The notes beneath the pieces are model-generated. The model had not been told where the DNA came from. It searched no databases and saw nothing but the letters and a program-made list of their open reading frames with translations. A program made the translations under genes and the position numbers. From Blastococcus sp. (GTDB lineage: Bacteria > Actinomycetota > Actinomycetes > Mycobacteriales > Geodermatophilaceae), in the NCBI GenBank assembly GCA_025963345.1, contig JAOPUS010000286.1, forward strand, positions 1 to 8,117: a stretch of 8,117 bases of DNA. Direction: 5' to 3'. Positions 1-5,846 of this stretch are shown in pieces (position 1 is the stretch's first letter; each line of letters opens with the position of its first letter).

Positions 1-321
1 GAAGGCGTTCGGGTCGCCGCGGAACTCACCGTGCAGCATCGCGATCCGCTCCGGCGGTGCGATCTCGGTCCAGGAGATCCACTCCTGGTAGTCCGTCCCG
101 TCCGGTCCGTGCATCACGAAGTCCCACACGCCGCCGACGCGGAACTCGAACGCCCGCGTGGTGGTGGTGAACCCCTCCGGTCCCCACCACCGTGACAGGT
201 GCCGCACCTCGGTGAACGCCTCGAACACCAGCTCCCGTGGGGCACTGATAGCCCGGGAGATCACGATCTCGCGGTCGGCCGTCGCGGACTGCGCCGGCGC
301 TCCTCGTCCCGTCGTGCTCAT
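1..321 (-). CDS. SRPBCC / AHSA1-domain protein (3' end off window)
   Basis: The reading frame is open from an ATG at 321-319 to the left edge (107 codons), so the C-terminus is missing. The product has the START/Bet v1-like fold of the AHSA1 (activator of Hsp90 ATPase homologue) group: an APRELVFEAFTE segment at about residues 27-38, the RWWGPEGF motif at 44-51 and a VGGVWDFVMHGPDG strand pair at 62-75. Family members bind small hydrophobic ligands in a cavity; the ligand here is unknown. The start is firm: a strong Shine-Dalgarno (AGGAGGAG, complement of 328-335) lies in the last codons of the upstream arsR-type gene, whose TAG stop ends 3 bases before this ATG, so the two genes are surely co-transcribed and translationally coupled. 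ArsR-SRPBCC pairs of this kind are common in actinobacteria, where the repressor probably controls its partner. The first 17 residues or so are low-complexity and probably disordered. Confidence 0.9.
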   Translation of the reverse strand, partial: MSTTGRGAPAQSATADREIVISRAISAPRELVFEAFTEVRHLSRWWGPEGFTTTTRAFEFRVGGVWDFVMHGPDGTDYQEWISWTEIAPPERIAMLHGEFRGDPNAF

Positions 322-324
322 CAG

Positions 325-666
325 CTACTCCTCCTGCCTTGCCTGCTTGAGGTCCTGCACGTACTCGTCCAGCCGCTCGAAGCTCTCGTTCCAGAACCGC
401 TCGAACCCGCCGGTCCACTCGTGGACCGGTCGCAGCCCGCGGGCGTCAAGGCCGTACAGGCGTTGCTTGCCTGCCTTGCGGTCCCGCACCAGTCCGACCT
501 CCCGGAGCACCCGCAAGTGTTTGGACGCCCCCGGCTGGGTCGTCCCCAGCTCCTGGGCCAACTCGGTCACCGGCCGCTCACCCGCCCGCAGCAGCACCAG
601 GATCTCCCGGCGCTGCGGCTCGGCGATCGCGTTGAAGACGTCCGACGTCGTCGCTGCTCGTGCCAT
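325..666 (-). CDS. ArsR-family winged-helix repressor
   Basis: This is a 113-residue transcriptional repressor of the ArsR/SmtB fold. An AEPQRREILVLL helix (residues 15-26) is followed by the helix-turn-helix VTELAQELGTTQPGASKHLRVL (33-54, recognition helix around TTQPGASKHL) and a basic wing RKAGKQRLYGL (63-73). The C-terminal helix is rich in Trp, Phe and acidic residues. There is no cysteine in the protein and no ELCVCDL-type metal site, so it is not a classical arsenic or cadmium sensor; members that sit beside SRPBCC genes are usually metal-independent. The start at 666 is preferred over an in-frame ATG at 693 because the extension has no family similarity, neither start has a good Shine-Dalgarno, and a -10 element ends 7 bases before the 666 ATG, which suggests a leaderless message. 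It is the first gene of a two-gene operon with the SRPBCC gene and probably represses itself. Confidence 0.92.
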   Translation of the reverse strand: MARAATTSDVFNAIAEPQRREILVLLRAGERPVTELAQELGTTQPGASKHLRVLREVGLVRDRKAGKQRLYGLDARGLRPVHEWTGGFERFWNESFERLDEYVQDLKQARQEE

Positions 667-672
667 GGCGCA

Positions 673-700
673 ATCATGTTCCGATATCGGCATACGTCAA
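673..700 (-). promoter_or_regulatory. Promoter of the arsR-SRPBCC operon, probably leaderless
   Basis: On the minus strand, TTGACG (700-695) is a good -35 and CATGAT (678-673) a fair -10, with a 16-base spacer. The expected start site is 6-7 bases past the -10, at or next to the A of the ATG at 666, so the mRNA would have no 5' leader. This agrees with the lack of a Shine-Dalgarno before that ATG. Found by eye; the -10 matches the consensus at 4 of 6 positions. Confidence 0.5.
681..690. promoter_or_regulatory. Candidate ArsR operator palindrome
   Basis: CCGATATCGG is a perfect 10-base palindrome, and some symmetry continues outward (matches at 679/692, 677/694 and 675/696, mismatches between). 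It lies wholly inside the spacer between the proposed -35 and -10 of the arsR operon, the place where a bound dimer would block RNA polymerase. ArsR-family dimers bind imperfect palindromes of this size, so autoregulation is the natural reading; the assignment is inference. Confidence 0.45.
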
Positions 701-833
701 GCCGGGAGGAATCAGCCGGGTCTTGTCAGATGACGATCGTGACCCTTGTCAGCGGCTGCGGATACGCGCATCCCGGAGACGGCACGCGCGACAGCGGCGG
801 GCAGGGAGGGCGATGGGTGAGAGGATCGGCGTG

Positions 834-1291
834 TCACGCGACTTGCTGATCACCACCCTCTGATTCGTCGGGTCGTTCGATGAGCTTGCCGCTCTTGAAT
901 ACCGCGCCGGCACGGACCAGCGCGACGAGGTGGGGTGCGTTGACGGCCCGCCACCGGGTCTGTGCTGATTCGATGAGCTTGAACGCCATCGCGACACGGC
1001 GGCGCGGGAGCCGGGGCCCTTGGTGACTCGCTGGCGAAGCCTGACGGTGGCGAAGGTGGACTCGATCGGGTTGGTGGTGCGCAGGTGGATCCAGTGCTCG
1101 GCGGGGTAGTCGTAGAAGGCCAGCAGCGCGTTGAGCACGTTGCCGATCTTGTGCCACCAGCACCGCTGCTCGCGGGTCTCGGGGAACACCTCGCGGACCG
1201 CGGACCAGAACCCCAGGGCACCGTCGCCGACCGCGAGCACCGGCGCGGCCATGCCACCGCGCTTACAGCCGCGGAGCAGATCAGACTTGCT
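834..1291 (-). pseudogene. IS256/Mutator-family transposase remnant
   Basis: The remnant of a DDE transposase of the Mutator class. The region from D (VGDGALGFW, codons near 1231-1205) through FPETREQRCWWH matches the Mutator signature D-x3-G-[LIVMF]-...-[QR]-x-C-x2-H, and TTNPIESTFATVR, KGPGSRAA, AMAFKLIE and WRAVNAPHLVALVRAG are typical of the C-terminal half. Three lesions are visible. (1) Homology begins abruptly at about 1285-1291 (SDLLRGCKRGG), so the N-terminal half with the first catalytic Asp is gone. (2) NVLNAL joins directly to LLAFYDYPAEHW near 1116, where full-length relatives have roughly 60 more residues. (3) A one-base deletion at about 997 shifts the frame after GPGSRAA; adding a G would read AAGVAMAFKLIE. 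The shifted frame then runs to a TGA at 836-834. The product cannot be active. The size of the internal deletion comes from memory of the family and is approximate. Confidence 0.92.
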
Positions 1292-1373
1292 ATGGGCTAG
1301 CGATCTTCCTCGGGAAGGTGCGCCCCTTCACGTCACTCCGCCGAGGACCATCCACAGGTTCTGATCATTGCTC
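834..1373 (-). mobile_element. Decayed IS256-family insertion sequence
   Basis: The transposase remnant plus about 80 bases upstream of it. On the minus strand from 1373 inward the sequence GAGCAATGATCAGAACCTG, continuing TGTGGATGG, resembles the left terminal repeat of IS256-family elements of this group (GAG..TGTCAAGATCTGTGGA-like, from memory). If so, the left end survives and the transposase N-terminus was lost by internal deletion near 1291. No convincing inverted copy is seen past the stop codon at 834, so the right end may be truncated. No 8-base target duplication could be assigned. The boundary at 834 is the gene end, not a proven element end. Confidence 0.5.
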
Positions 1374-1594
1374 GAGCATGCGGGCCTAAGGTCGCTGTCC
1401 TTTAGTGGGCCGCTCAGGACACCCCCAGACCACCGACGGGCCGGTGCCCTGATGGGCGTGCAGTCGGTGAAGGCCGTCGAGGTCGGTGACGGACTCGACG
1501 GGTGACCAGAGGTGTCCAGTGGTCCCGGTGTGGTCCCGGTGCGACGGGCGGTTCCGGGCGCAACCGACAAGCAGCGGCCCTACCTGGTCTTTCG
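1374..1594. other. Non-coding stretch between IS remnant and tRNA-Arg
   Basis: No frame here gives a recognisable protein; the open frames are short and of low-complexity GC-rich type. It contains an 11-base tandem repeat (1519-1540) and a short imperfect inverted pair with the core GGACACC (1416-1422) and GGTGTCC (1511-1517). Being immediately 3' of a tRNA gene, it is where an integrated element would have had its attachment site, but no integrase or second tRNA end is seen. Confidence 0.5.
1519..1540. repeat. 11-base tandem repeat, two copies
   Basis: GTGGTCCCGGT occurs at 1519-1529 and again at 1530-1540 without a gap, in the non-coding stretch 3' of the tRNA. Function unknown. Confidence 0.8.
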
Positions 1595-1670
1595 TGGTGG
1601 CCCCGGCAGGATTCGAACCTGCGGCACACGGTTTAGGAAACCGTTGCTCTATCCCCTGAGCTACGGGGCC
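1595..1670 (-). tRNA. tRNA-Arg (anticodon CCT)
   Basis: Read on the minus strand from 1670, the full cloverleaf is present: acceptor GGCCCCG paired with CGGGGCC, D arm GCTC..GAGC, anticodon stem ACGGT/ACCGT with loop TTCCTAA (anticodon CCT, reading AGG), a short variable loop GTGCC and a T arm GCAGG-TTCGAAT-CCTGC. The discriminator is A at 1598, followed by an encoded CCA at 1597-1595. The mature body is 73 bases plus CCA. AGG is a rare codon in a genome this GC-rich, so the tRNA is probably a minor species. It is a common integration site for mobile elements. Confidence 0.97.
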
Positions 1671-1712
1671 CCGTGGCGCGCCGACACGCCTGCCGACGAC
1701 TGCCGCGCAGAG

Positions 1713-1742
1713 ACTATCGGTTCGCCGGGGAACACCTGCCAC
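1713..1742 (-). promoter_or_regulatory. Possible promoter of tRNA-Arg
   Basis: On the minus strand, GTGGCA (1742-1737) and GATAGT (1718-1713) are each 4 of 6 matches to -35 and -10, with an 18-base spacer. The start would fall about 35 bases before the tRNA 5' end, a normal distance. Weak evidence, found by eye. Confidence 0.35.
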
Positions 1743-1747
1743 GTCCG

Positions 1748-1760
1748 ACTCGTCACGAGT
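1748..1760. promoter_or_regulatory. Short perfect inverted repeat, possible operator
   Basis: ACTCGT-C-ACGAGT is a perfect 6+6 inverted repeat with a one-base centre. It lies between the divergent tRNA-Arg and acetyltransferase genes, just upstream of the proposed tRNA promoter and about 90 bases before the acetyltransferase start. It has no T tract, so it is not a terminator. A regulator site is possible; no evidence links it to any protein. Confidence 0.25.
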
Positions 1761-1851
1761 AGGTGAACCGCTCGGACGCGATACCGGGCTACGGTTCCGG
1801 ATACACGTCGGGCTCCGGCAACGGCGCCGGGGGACGGAAGGGCGAGGAAGC

Positions 1852-2172
1852 ATGGACACGAAGGTGGTGGACGTCCCCGAGCGGGGACGCTTCGAGGTCC
1901 GGGTCGACGACCGTGTCGTCGGGCTGGCGAGCTATCACGTCGACGGCACCACGATGACCCTGCCGCACACCGAGGTGGACCCGTCCGTCGGTGGCCAGGG
2001 TATCGGGACGGCGCTGGTGGCCGGCGTCCTCGCGGCTGCCCGTGAGCGCGGTCTGACCGTCCTCCCCTACTGCTCCTTCATCCGGCACTACATCCAGCAG
2101 CATCCCGAGCACATGGATCTCGTGGCGGCCGAGGACCGGCCGCACTTCGGCCTGGAGACCGCCGACCGCTGA
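1852..2172 (+). CDS. Small GNAT-fold N-acetyltransferase (NATD1/YjdJ-like, COG2388)
   Basis: A 106-residue protein of the short GNAT group represented by human NATD1 and E. coli YjdJ (Acetyltransf_CG). Members keep only the core acetyl-CoA-binding part of the fold. Visible are an N-terminal beta pair FEVRVDDRVVGLASYHV (14-30), the family motif LPHTEVDPSVGGQGIG (37-52), whose QGIG loop binds the acetyl-CoA pyrophosphate, a following helix ALVAGVLAAARERG, and LPYCSFIRHYIQQHPEH (71-87) with the family Cys at residue 74. Length is normal for the family. Cytosolic. The substrate is not known for bacterial members. The ATG is preceded by a GGGCGAGGAAG purine stretch that serves as a close Shine-Dalgarno. 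It stands alone, divergent from the tRNA, and is followed after 107 bases by nei on the same strand. Confidence 0.9.
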   Translation: MDTKVVDVPERGRFEVRVDDRVVGLASYHVDGTTMTLPHTEVDPSVGGQGIGTALVAGVLAAARERGLTVLPYCSFIRHYIQQHPEHMDLVAAEDRPHFGLETADR

Positions 2173-2279
2173 TCCGCGGACACCCGCCGGGCCTGTCTAC
2201 GCTCCGCGGGTGCCGACGTCGCTGCTCTCTTCGCCCCGCGACCTCCGGCTCTCCGACCACACGTCCCGGAGGTCCGCCG

Positions 2280-3089
2280 GTGCCTGAGGGGCACACCCTG
2301 TTCCGCCTTGCCCGGAACCAGTCCGCACTCTTCGCCGGCCGCCCGGTGCACGTGACCAGCCCGCAGGGCCGCTTCGCCGCCGGTGCCGCGCTGCTCGACG
2401 GGCGGGTGCTGGAGGAGTCCTTCTCCTACGGCAAGCACCTGTTCGCCCGCTTCGGCGGGGACACCCTGCACGTCCACCTGGGGCTGTACGGCACGTTCAC
2501 CGGCGGCACGGGGACGCCGCCCGTGCCACGCGGCGCCCTGCGGATGCGCTGGGAGGGCACCGGCCCGGACGGCACCGGTGTGTGGGCCGACCTGCGAGGT
2601 CCGACCGTGTGCGAGGTGCTGGCCGCGCCCGAGGTCGACGCGATCCTGGCGCGCCTCGGCCCGGACCCGCTGCGGCCGAAGGCCGATCCCGCGGTCGCAC
2701 ACCGGCGCATCGCCCGCAGCCGGACGGCGATCGGCGCGCTGCTCATGGACCAGTCGGTGCTAGCAGGCGGCGGCAACGTGTACCGCGCCGAGCTGCTGTT
2801 CCGGCACGGCATCTCCCCTTTCCGGCCCGGCCGCGGGGTCGACGGCGACGTGTGGGGCCGGATGTGGGCGGATCTGGTCACCCTCATGCGGGCGGGCGTG
2901 CGGCTGGGGCGGATCGTGACCACCCGCCCCGAGGACCGCTCCCGCCGCGGCGGGGCGGCCCAGCGCGAGGACGCCCACTACGTCTACCGGCGCACCGGGC
3001 TGCCGTGCCGGGTGTGCGGCACGGGGGTCCGCACCGAGGTCATGGTCGGGCGCAACCTCTACTGGTGCCCGGTCTGCCAGCCGGCCTGA
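2280..3089 (+). CDS. nei: Endonuclease VIII-type DNA glycosylase/AP lyase (Nei1-like)
   Basis: A base-excision-repair enzyme of the Fpg/Nei family that removes oxidised bases and nicks the strand by beta/delta elimination. After the initiator is cleaved, Pro2 is the Schiff-base nucleophile and Glu3 the acid, in the expected MPEGHT start. Lys52 in YGKHLF is the conserved beta-hairpin lysine, HVHLGLYGTF and DLRGPTVCE follow, and the helix-two-turn-helix part has LMDQSVLAGGGNVYRAELL with the DNA-binding Asn. The C-terminus is a Cys4 zinc finger, C243-x2-C246-x16-C263-x2-C266, with Arg258 in the phosphate-gripping position. The length of 269 and the whole layout resemble mycobacterial Nei1 (Rv2464c) rather than Fpg, which starts MPELPE. 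The start is GTG at 2280 with GGAGG at 2268-2272, 7 bases upstream; the required PE after the initiator fixes it. Downstream is the secreted GH25-like gene, 67 bases away and probably with its own promoter. Confidence 0.95.
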   Translation: MPEGHTLFRLARNQSALFAGRPVHVTSPQGRFAAGAALLDGRVLEESFSYGKHLFARFGGDTLHVHLGLYGTFTGGTGTPPVPRGALRMRWEGTGPDGTGVWADLRGPTVCEVLAAPEVDAILARLGPDPLRPKADPAVAHRRIARSRTAIGALLMDQSVLAGGGNVYRAELLFRHGISPFRPGRGVDGDVWGRMWADLVTLMRAGVRLGRIVTTRPEDRSRRGGAAQREDAHYVYRRTGLPCRVCGTGVRTEVMVGRNLYWCPVCQPA

Positions 3090-3142
3090 CCCACGCTCTG
3101 CATGCGATCGAGGACAGCCCGCCGTCCGGCCGCTCGCGCGTG

Positions 3143-3148
3143 TAGGTT
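3143..3148 (+). promoter_or_regulatory. Possible -10 element for the GH25-like gene
   Basis: TGTAGGTT at 3141-3148 is an extended -10 (TG directly before TAGGTT, which fits TANNNT). The start site would be at about 3155, only 2 bases before the ATG at 3157, so the message would be nearly leaderless. The ATG indeed has no purine-rich Shine-Dalgarno (CCCCGCCG precedes it). No clear -35 is seen. Confidence 0.35.
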
Positions 3149-3156
3149 CCCCGCCG

Positions 3157-3972
3157 ATGAGGCATGCACTGCGGTCGCTGGTCGTGGTGGCCCTCGCGGC
3201 CGTCGCGACGCTCCTGGCTGTGCCGGGAACGGCGTCCGCCGGGCCCACGACGGTCGGCTACGACATCTCCTATCCGCAGTGCGGCACGACGCTGCCGCGG
3301 GACCGTGCCTTTGCCGTCGTCGGCATCAACGGCGGGCTGTCCACCCGCGTGAACCCCTGCCTCGCCGAGCAGCTGACCTGGGCGTCGGGGTCCTCCGGTG
3401 CGGTGCCGGCGCAGCGGCGCGCGCAGGTCTACCTGAACACCGCCAACCCCGGTCAGGTGCTCGCCCAGGTCACGACCTGGCCGACGCGCGGCGCCACGCC
3501 CTACGGCGACTGCGACGGTACGAACTCCATGGCGTGCTCCTGGCAGTACGGCTGGGAGCGCGCCCAGAACAGCGTCGTCTCCTTCTTCACCCCGGCCGCC
3601 CGCGCGGCCCGGGTGGACAGCCAGCCCAGCCGCTACATGTGGTGGCTGGACGTGGAGACCGCCAACACGTGGCAGGCCGGCACCCCCGATGCCCTGGCCC
3701 GCAACCGGGCGGCCCTGGAGGGCATGGCGGCCTACCTGGGCTCGCGGGGCGCCCGGGTCGGCCTGTACTCGACCGGCCAGCAGTGGTCGCAGATCGTCGG
3801 CGTCGTGCCCCCGGGCGGCACGCTCGCCGGCCGGGACAGCTGGCTGGCCGGGGCGACGTCGCTCGCCGAGGCGCAGGCAGCCTGCAGCAAGCCGGCGCTC
3901 GTCCCCGGCGGACGGGTCCGGCTCAGCCAGTACGTGCGCGACGGCCTGGACCGCAACCAGTCCTGCCCCTGA
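3157..3972 (+). CDS. Secreted GH25-like (muramidase-fold) protein
   Basis: A 271-residue exported protein. Residues 1-28 form a Sec signal peptide: MRHALR, a hydrophobic run SLVVVALAAVATLLAV and an AxA site TASA before Gly29. The mature part looks like the TIM-barrel glycosidase group that includes GH25 lysozymes and DUF1906-type proteins. GYDISYPQCG (34-43) places Asp36 like the first Asp of GH25, WWLDVETANTW (162-172) contains the D-x-E pair (Asp165, Glu167) that is catalytic in GH25, and LSQYV (256-260) resembles the C-terminal QY strand. All three acidic positions are kept, so an active peptidoglycan or polysaccharide hydrolase is plausible. Six cysteines (42, 68, 119, 127, 243, 270) suggest three disulfides and fit an extracytoplasmic location. 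There is no wall-binding domain or anchor. Many actinobacterial relatives are named only hypothetical protein. It ends 6 bases from the convergent monooxygenase-fold gene. Confidence 0.82.
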   Translation: MRHALRSLVVVALAAVATLLAVPGTASAGPTTVGYDISYPQCGTTLPRDRAFAVVGINGGLSTRVNPCLAEQLTWASGSSGAVPAQRRAQVYLNTANPGQVLAQVTTWPTRGATPYGDCDGTNSMACSWQYGWERAQNSVVSFFTPAARAARVDSQPSRYMWWLDVETANTWQAGTPDALARNRAALEGMAAYLGSRGARVGLYSTGQQWSQIVGVVPPGGTLAGRDSWLAGATSLAEAQAACSKPALVPGGRVRLSQYVRDGLDRNQSCP

Positions 3973-3978
3973 GGGTCC

Positions 3979-4287
3979 CTAGATCACGCCCTTGACCGGG
4001 TCGCCGGCCGGGACGCCGGTCAGCCGGCGCACATCGAGCCGGCCCTCGAGCTTGCCGGCCAGCTCACCACCCAGCGTCGTCAGTGCCTCGGCCTTGCCGT
4101 GCACGTCGAGCGCCTCGGTGCTCTCCCACCGTTCCACCATCACGAACTGCCCATTGGCCTCGTGCAGCGCGTACAGCTCGCAGCCCGGCTCGGCGTGCAC
4201 CGCCGGAATGGCCGCCAGGATCGCCTCCCGCACGGCGTCGACCTGGTCCGGCTTCGGAGTGATGGTGGCAACGACGACGACGGACAC
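3979..4287 (-). CDS. ABM-fold protein, putative quinol monooxygenase (YgiN-like)
   Basis: A 102-residue single-domain protein of the antibiotic biosynthesis monooxygenase (ABM, dimeric alpha-beta barrel) family. Features in order: a first strand VVVVATITPKPDQ (3-15), a helix VDAVREAILAAIPAVHAEPGC (16-36), strands ELYALHEANGQFVMVERW (37-54) and a last helix STEALDVHGKAEAL (56-69), after which YgiN-type proteins usually end with a final strand, here EGRLDVRRLTG. YgiN in E. coli oxidises menadiol; for this gene the substrate is unknown, and cofactor-free oxidation of a quinol or similar phenol is the family expectation. The start is GTG at 4287, with GGAGG at 4296-4292 on the minus strand, a slightly short 4-base spacing. 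It is divergent from fprA across about 70 bases. The redox theme of the pair is suggestive but not evidence of a shared pathway. Confidence 0.88.
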   Translation of the reverse strand: MSVVVVATITPKPDQVDAVREAILAAIPAVHAEPGCELYALHEANGQFVMVERWESTEALDVHGKAEALTTLGGELAGKLEGRLDVRRLTGVPAGDPVKGVI

Positions 4288-4358
4288 GGGTCCTCCAGGA
4301 GCGCGGGCTTCGGCGGACCCGGCGGTTGGTCTGGTGCGCGGGCCCCGGCCGGGTCAGG

Positions 4359-5846
4359 ATGCCAGTCGTGTCCGTCGACGGTTCTGCCACTCCCCCGTCC
4401 GCGGACCGCCCCCTCAGGGTGGCCATCGTCGGTGCCGGCCCGGCGGGCATCTACGCCGCCGACGCCCTCACCCGCCAGGACGACGTCCCGGTGGCGGTCG
4501 ACCTGATCGACCGGCTGCCCACGCCCTTCGGGCTGGTCCGGCACGGCATCGCGCCCGACCACCCGAAGATGCGGGCCATCCGGGACACCCTGCACCGCAC
4601 GCTCGATGACCCGCTCGTGCGGTTCGTCGGCAACGTCGAGATCGGCGTGGACATCTCGCTGGACGAGCTGCGCACGCATGTCGATGCGGTCATCTACACC
4701 TACGGTGCCGCCCTCGACCGGCACCTCGGGATCGAGGGCGAGGACCTGCCCGGCAGCCTCGCGGCCACCGAACTGGTCGCCTGGTACACCGGGCACCCCG
4801 ACGCCGACCGCGCCCGCGTCGAGGCGGCGCTGGCCGGCGTGCGGTCGGCCGTGGTGATCGGGGTCGGCAACGTCGCCCTGGACGTCGGCCGGGTGCTCGC
4901 GCGGACGGCGGCCGAGCTCGAGTCCACCGACATGCCGCAGCACGTCCTGGACGCCCTCGCCGCGACGCCGATGGAGGAGGTCACCGTGCTCGGCCGTCGC
5001 GGTCCGGCGCAGGCCTCCTTCACCACCCAGGAGCTGCGCGAGCTCGGTGAGCTCGAGGGCGCGACGGTGCTGGTCGACGCCGCCGACCTCGAGCTGGACA
5101 CGGACGCCGAAGAGCGCGCCGCCACCGACCGCAACGTGACCCGGAACCTGGCCGTGCTGCGCGGTTGGGCCGACCACAAGCCCGAGCCGGACCGAACGCG
5201 ACTACGGCTGCGCTTCTTCGCCCGGCCCGCGCGGCTGCTAGGCGAGGACCGGGTGACCGGGGTGGAGGTCGAGCGGACCGCGGTGGACGGCGACGGCCGA
5301 GCCGTGGGCACCGGCGAGACGGAGGTGCTGCCGGCCGACCTCGTCATCCGGTCGGTGGGGTACTTCGGGACGCCGCTGCCGGGGCTGCCGGTCGACGAGC
5401 GCACCGGCACGGTGCCGCACGAGGCCGGACGGGTGCTCCGCGACGGGAAGCCCTCACCCGGTGAATACGTGGCCGGCTGGATCAAGCGGGGGCCCAGCGG
5501 CGTCGTCGGCACCAACAAGCACGACGCCCGGGAGACCGTCGCGGCGCTGCTGGCCGACGCCACCGAGGGCGTACTCGCCACGGGCGGCCCGGTCGGTGAC
5601 CTGGTGGAGGAACTCGTCTCCCGTGGGGCCGCCCCGGTCCTGATCGAGGACTGGCGGGCGATCGACGCGGCCGAGGTGGCCCTCGGTGCGACGCGGGGGC
5701 GGGCGCGGACCACGCTGCACGAGCGGGAGGCGCTGCTGGCCGCCGTCCGCGCGGCCACTCAGGCCCCGTCCCGAGGCCCGGCCCCGTCCGGGCACCGCCC
5801 CGAGCCTGCGAGGGGTGGGGGGACGGGGTCCTTCTCCGAGGGGTGA
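4359..5846 (+). CDS. fprA: NADPH-ferredoxin reductase, FprA type
   Basis: A two-domain flavoprotein that passes electrons between NADPH and ferredoxin, close to mycobacterial FprA and mitochondrial adrenodoxin reductase. With the ATG at 4359 it has 495 residues. Residues 21-36 carry the FAD fold VAIVGAGPAGIYAADA, PTPFGLVRHGIAPDHPKM (54-71) is the family signature, GVGNVALDVGRVL (168-180) is the NADP fold (Val where M. tuberculosis has Asn), LGRRGPAQASFTTQELREL (211-229) has the Arg pair that reads the NADPH 2'-phosphate, and GWIKRGPSGVVGTNKHDA (373-390) closes the FAD site. M. tuberculosis FprA is about 456 residues; the excess is an N-terminal stretch of some 18 residues and a Pro/Gly/Ser-rich tail after about residue 468, encoded by a repeat cluster. 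The start is uncertain: TTG 4326, ATG 4359 and GTG 4368 are in frame, and GTG 4368 has an AGGA 8 bases upstream. Convergent with the phosphatase gene, 20 bases apart. Confidence 0.94.
   Translation: MPVVSVDGSATPPSADRPLRVAIVGAGPAGIYAADALTRQDDVPVAVDLIDRLPTPFGLVRHGIAPDHPKMRAIRDTLHRTLDDPLVRFVGNVEIGVDISLDELRTHVDAVIYTYGAALDRHLGIEGEDLPGSLAATELVAWYTGHPDADRARVEAALAGVRSAVVIGVGNVALDVGRVLARTAAELESTDMPQHVLDALAATPMEEVTVLGRRGPAQASFTTQELRELGELEGATVLVDAADLELDTDAEERAATDRNVTRNLAVLRGWADHKPEPDRTRLRLRFFARPARLLGEDRVTGVEVERTAVDGDGRAVGTGETEVLPADLVIRSVGYFGTPLPGLPVDERTGTVPHEAGRVLRDGKPSPGEYVAGWIKRGPSGVVGTNKHDARETVAALLADATEGVLATGGPVGDLVEELVSRGAAPVLIEDWRAIDAAEVALGATRGRARTTLHEREALLAAVRAATQAPSRGPAPSGHRPEPARGGGTGSFSEG

Noticed and set aside
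667..693. Longer start (ATG at 693) for the ArsR repressor
   Set aside because: It would add MPISEHDCA, which overlaps the promoter and palindrome, has no family similarity and no Shine-Dalgarno.
780..833. Right terminal inverted repeat of the IS remnant
   Set aside because: The minus-strand CGATCC after the transposase stop hints at one, but the following bases do not match the inverted left end at 1348-1373 well enough to call.
1386..1859. A 157-codon minus-strand frame running through tRNA-Arg
   Set aside because: It reads straight through a complete tRNA gene and has no protein motif; open by base composition only.
3102..3995. A 297-codon plus-strand frame over the secreted protein gene
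   Set aside because: Its translation is Arg/Pro/Gly-rich with no signal peptide or motif. The neighbouring frame from 3157 has a clear signal peptide and glycosidase motifs.
3994..4030. GACCGG...CCGGTC hairpin as a terminator between the convergent genes at 3972/3979
   Set aside because: It lies inside the coding end of the monooxygenase-fold gene, has a large loop and no T tract, and such pairings arise often in GC-rich coding DNA.
4140..5758. Long minus-strand open frames (345 and 352 codons) opposite fprA
   Set aside because: They lie wholly or mostly antisense to a gene with complete FprA motifs. The proteins are low-complexity Arg/Ser/Ala strings or Val/Gly/Asp strings of the kind produced by high GC, with no family motif.
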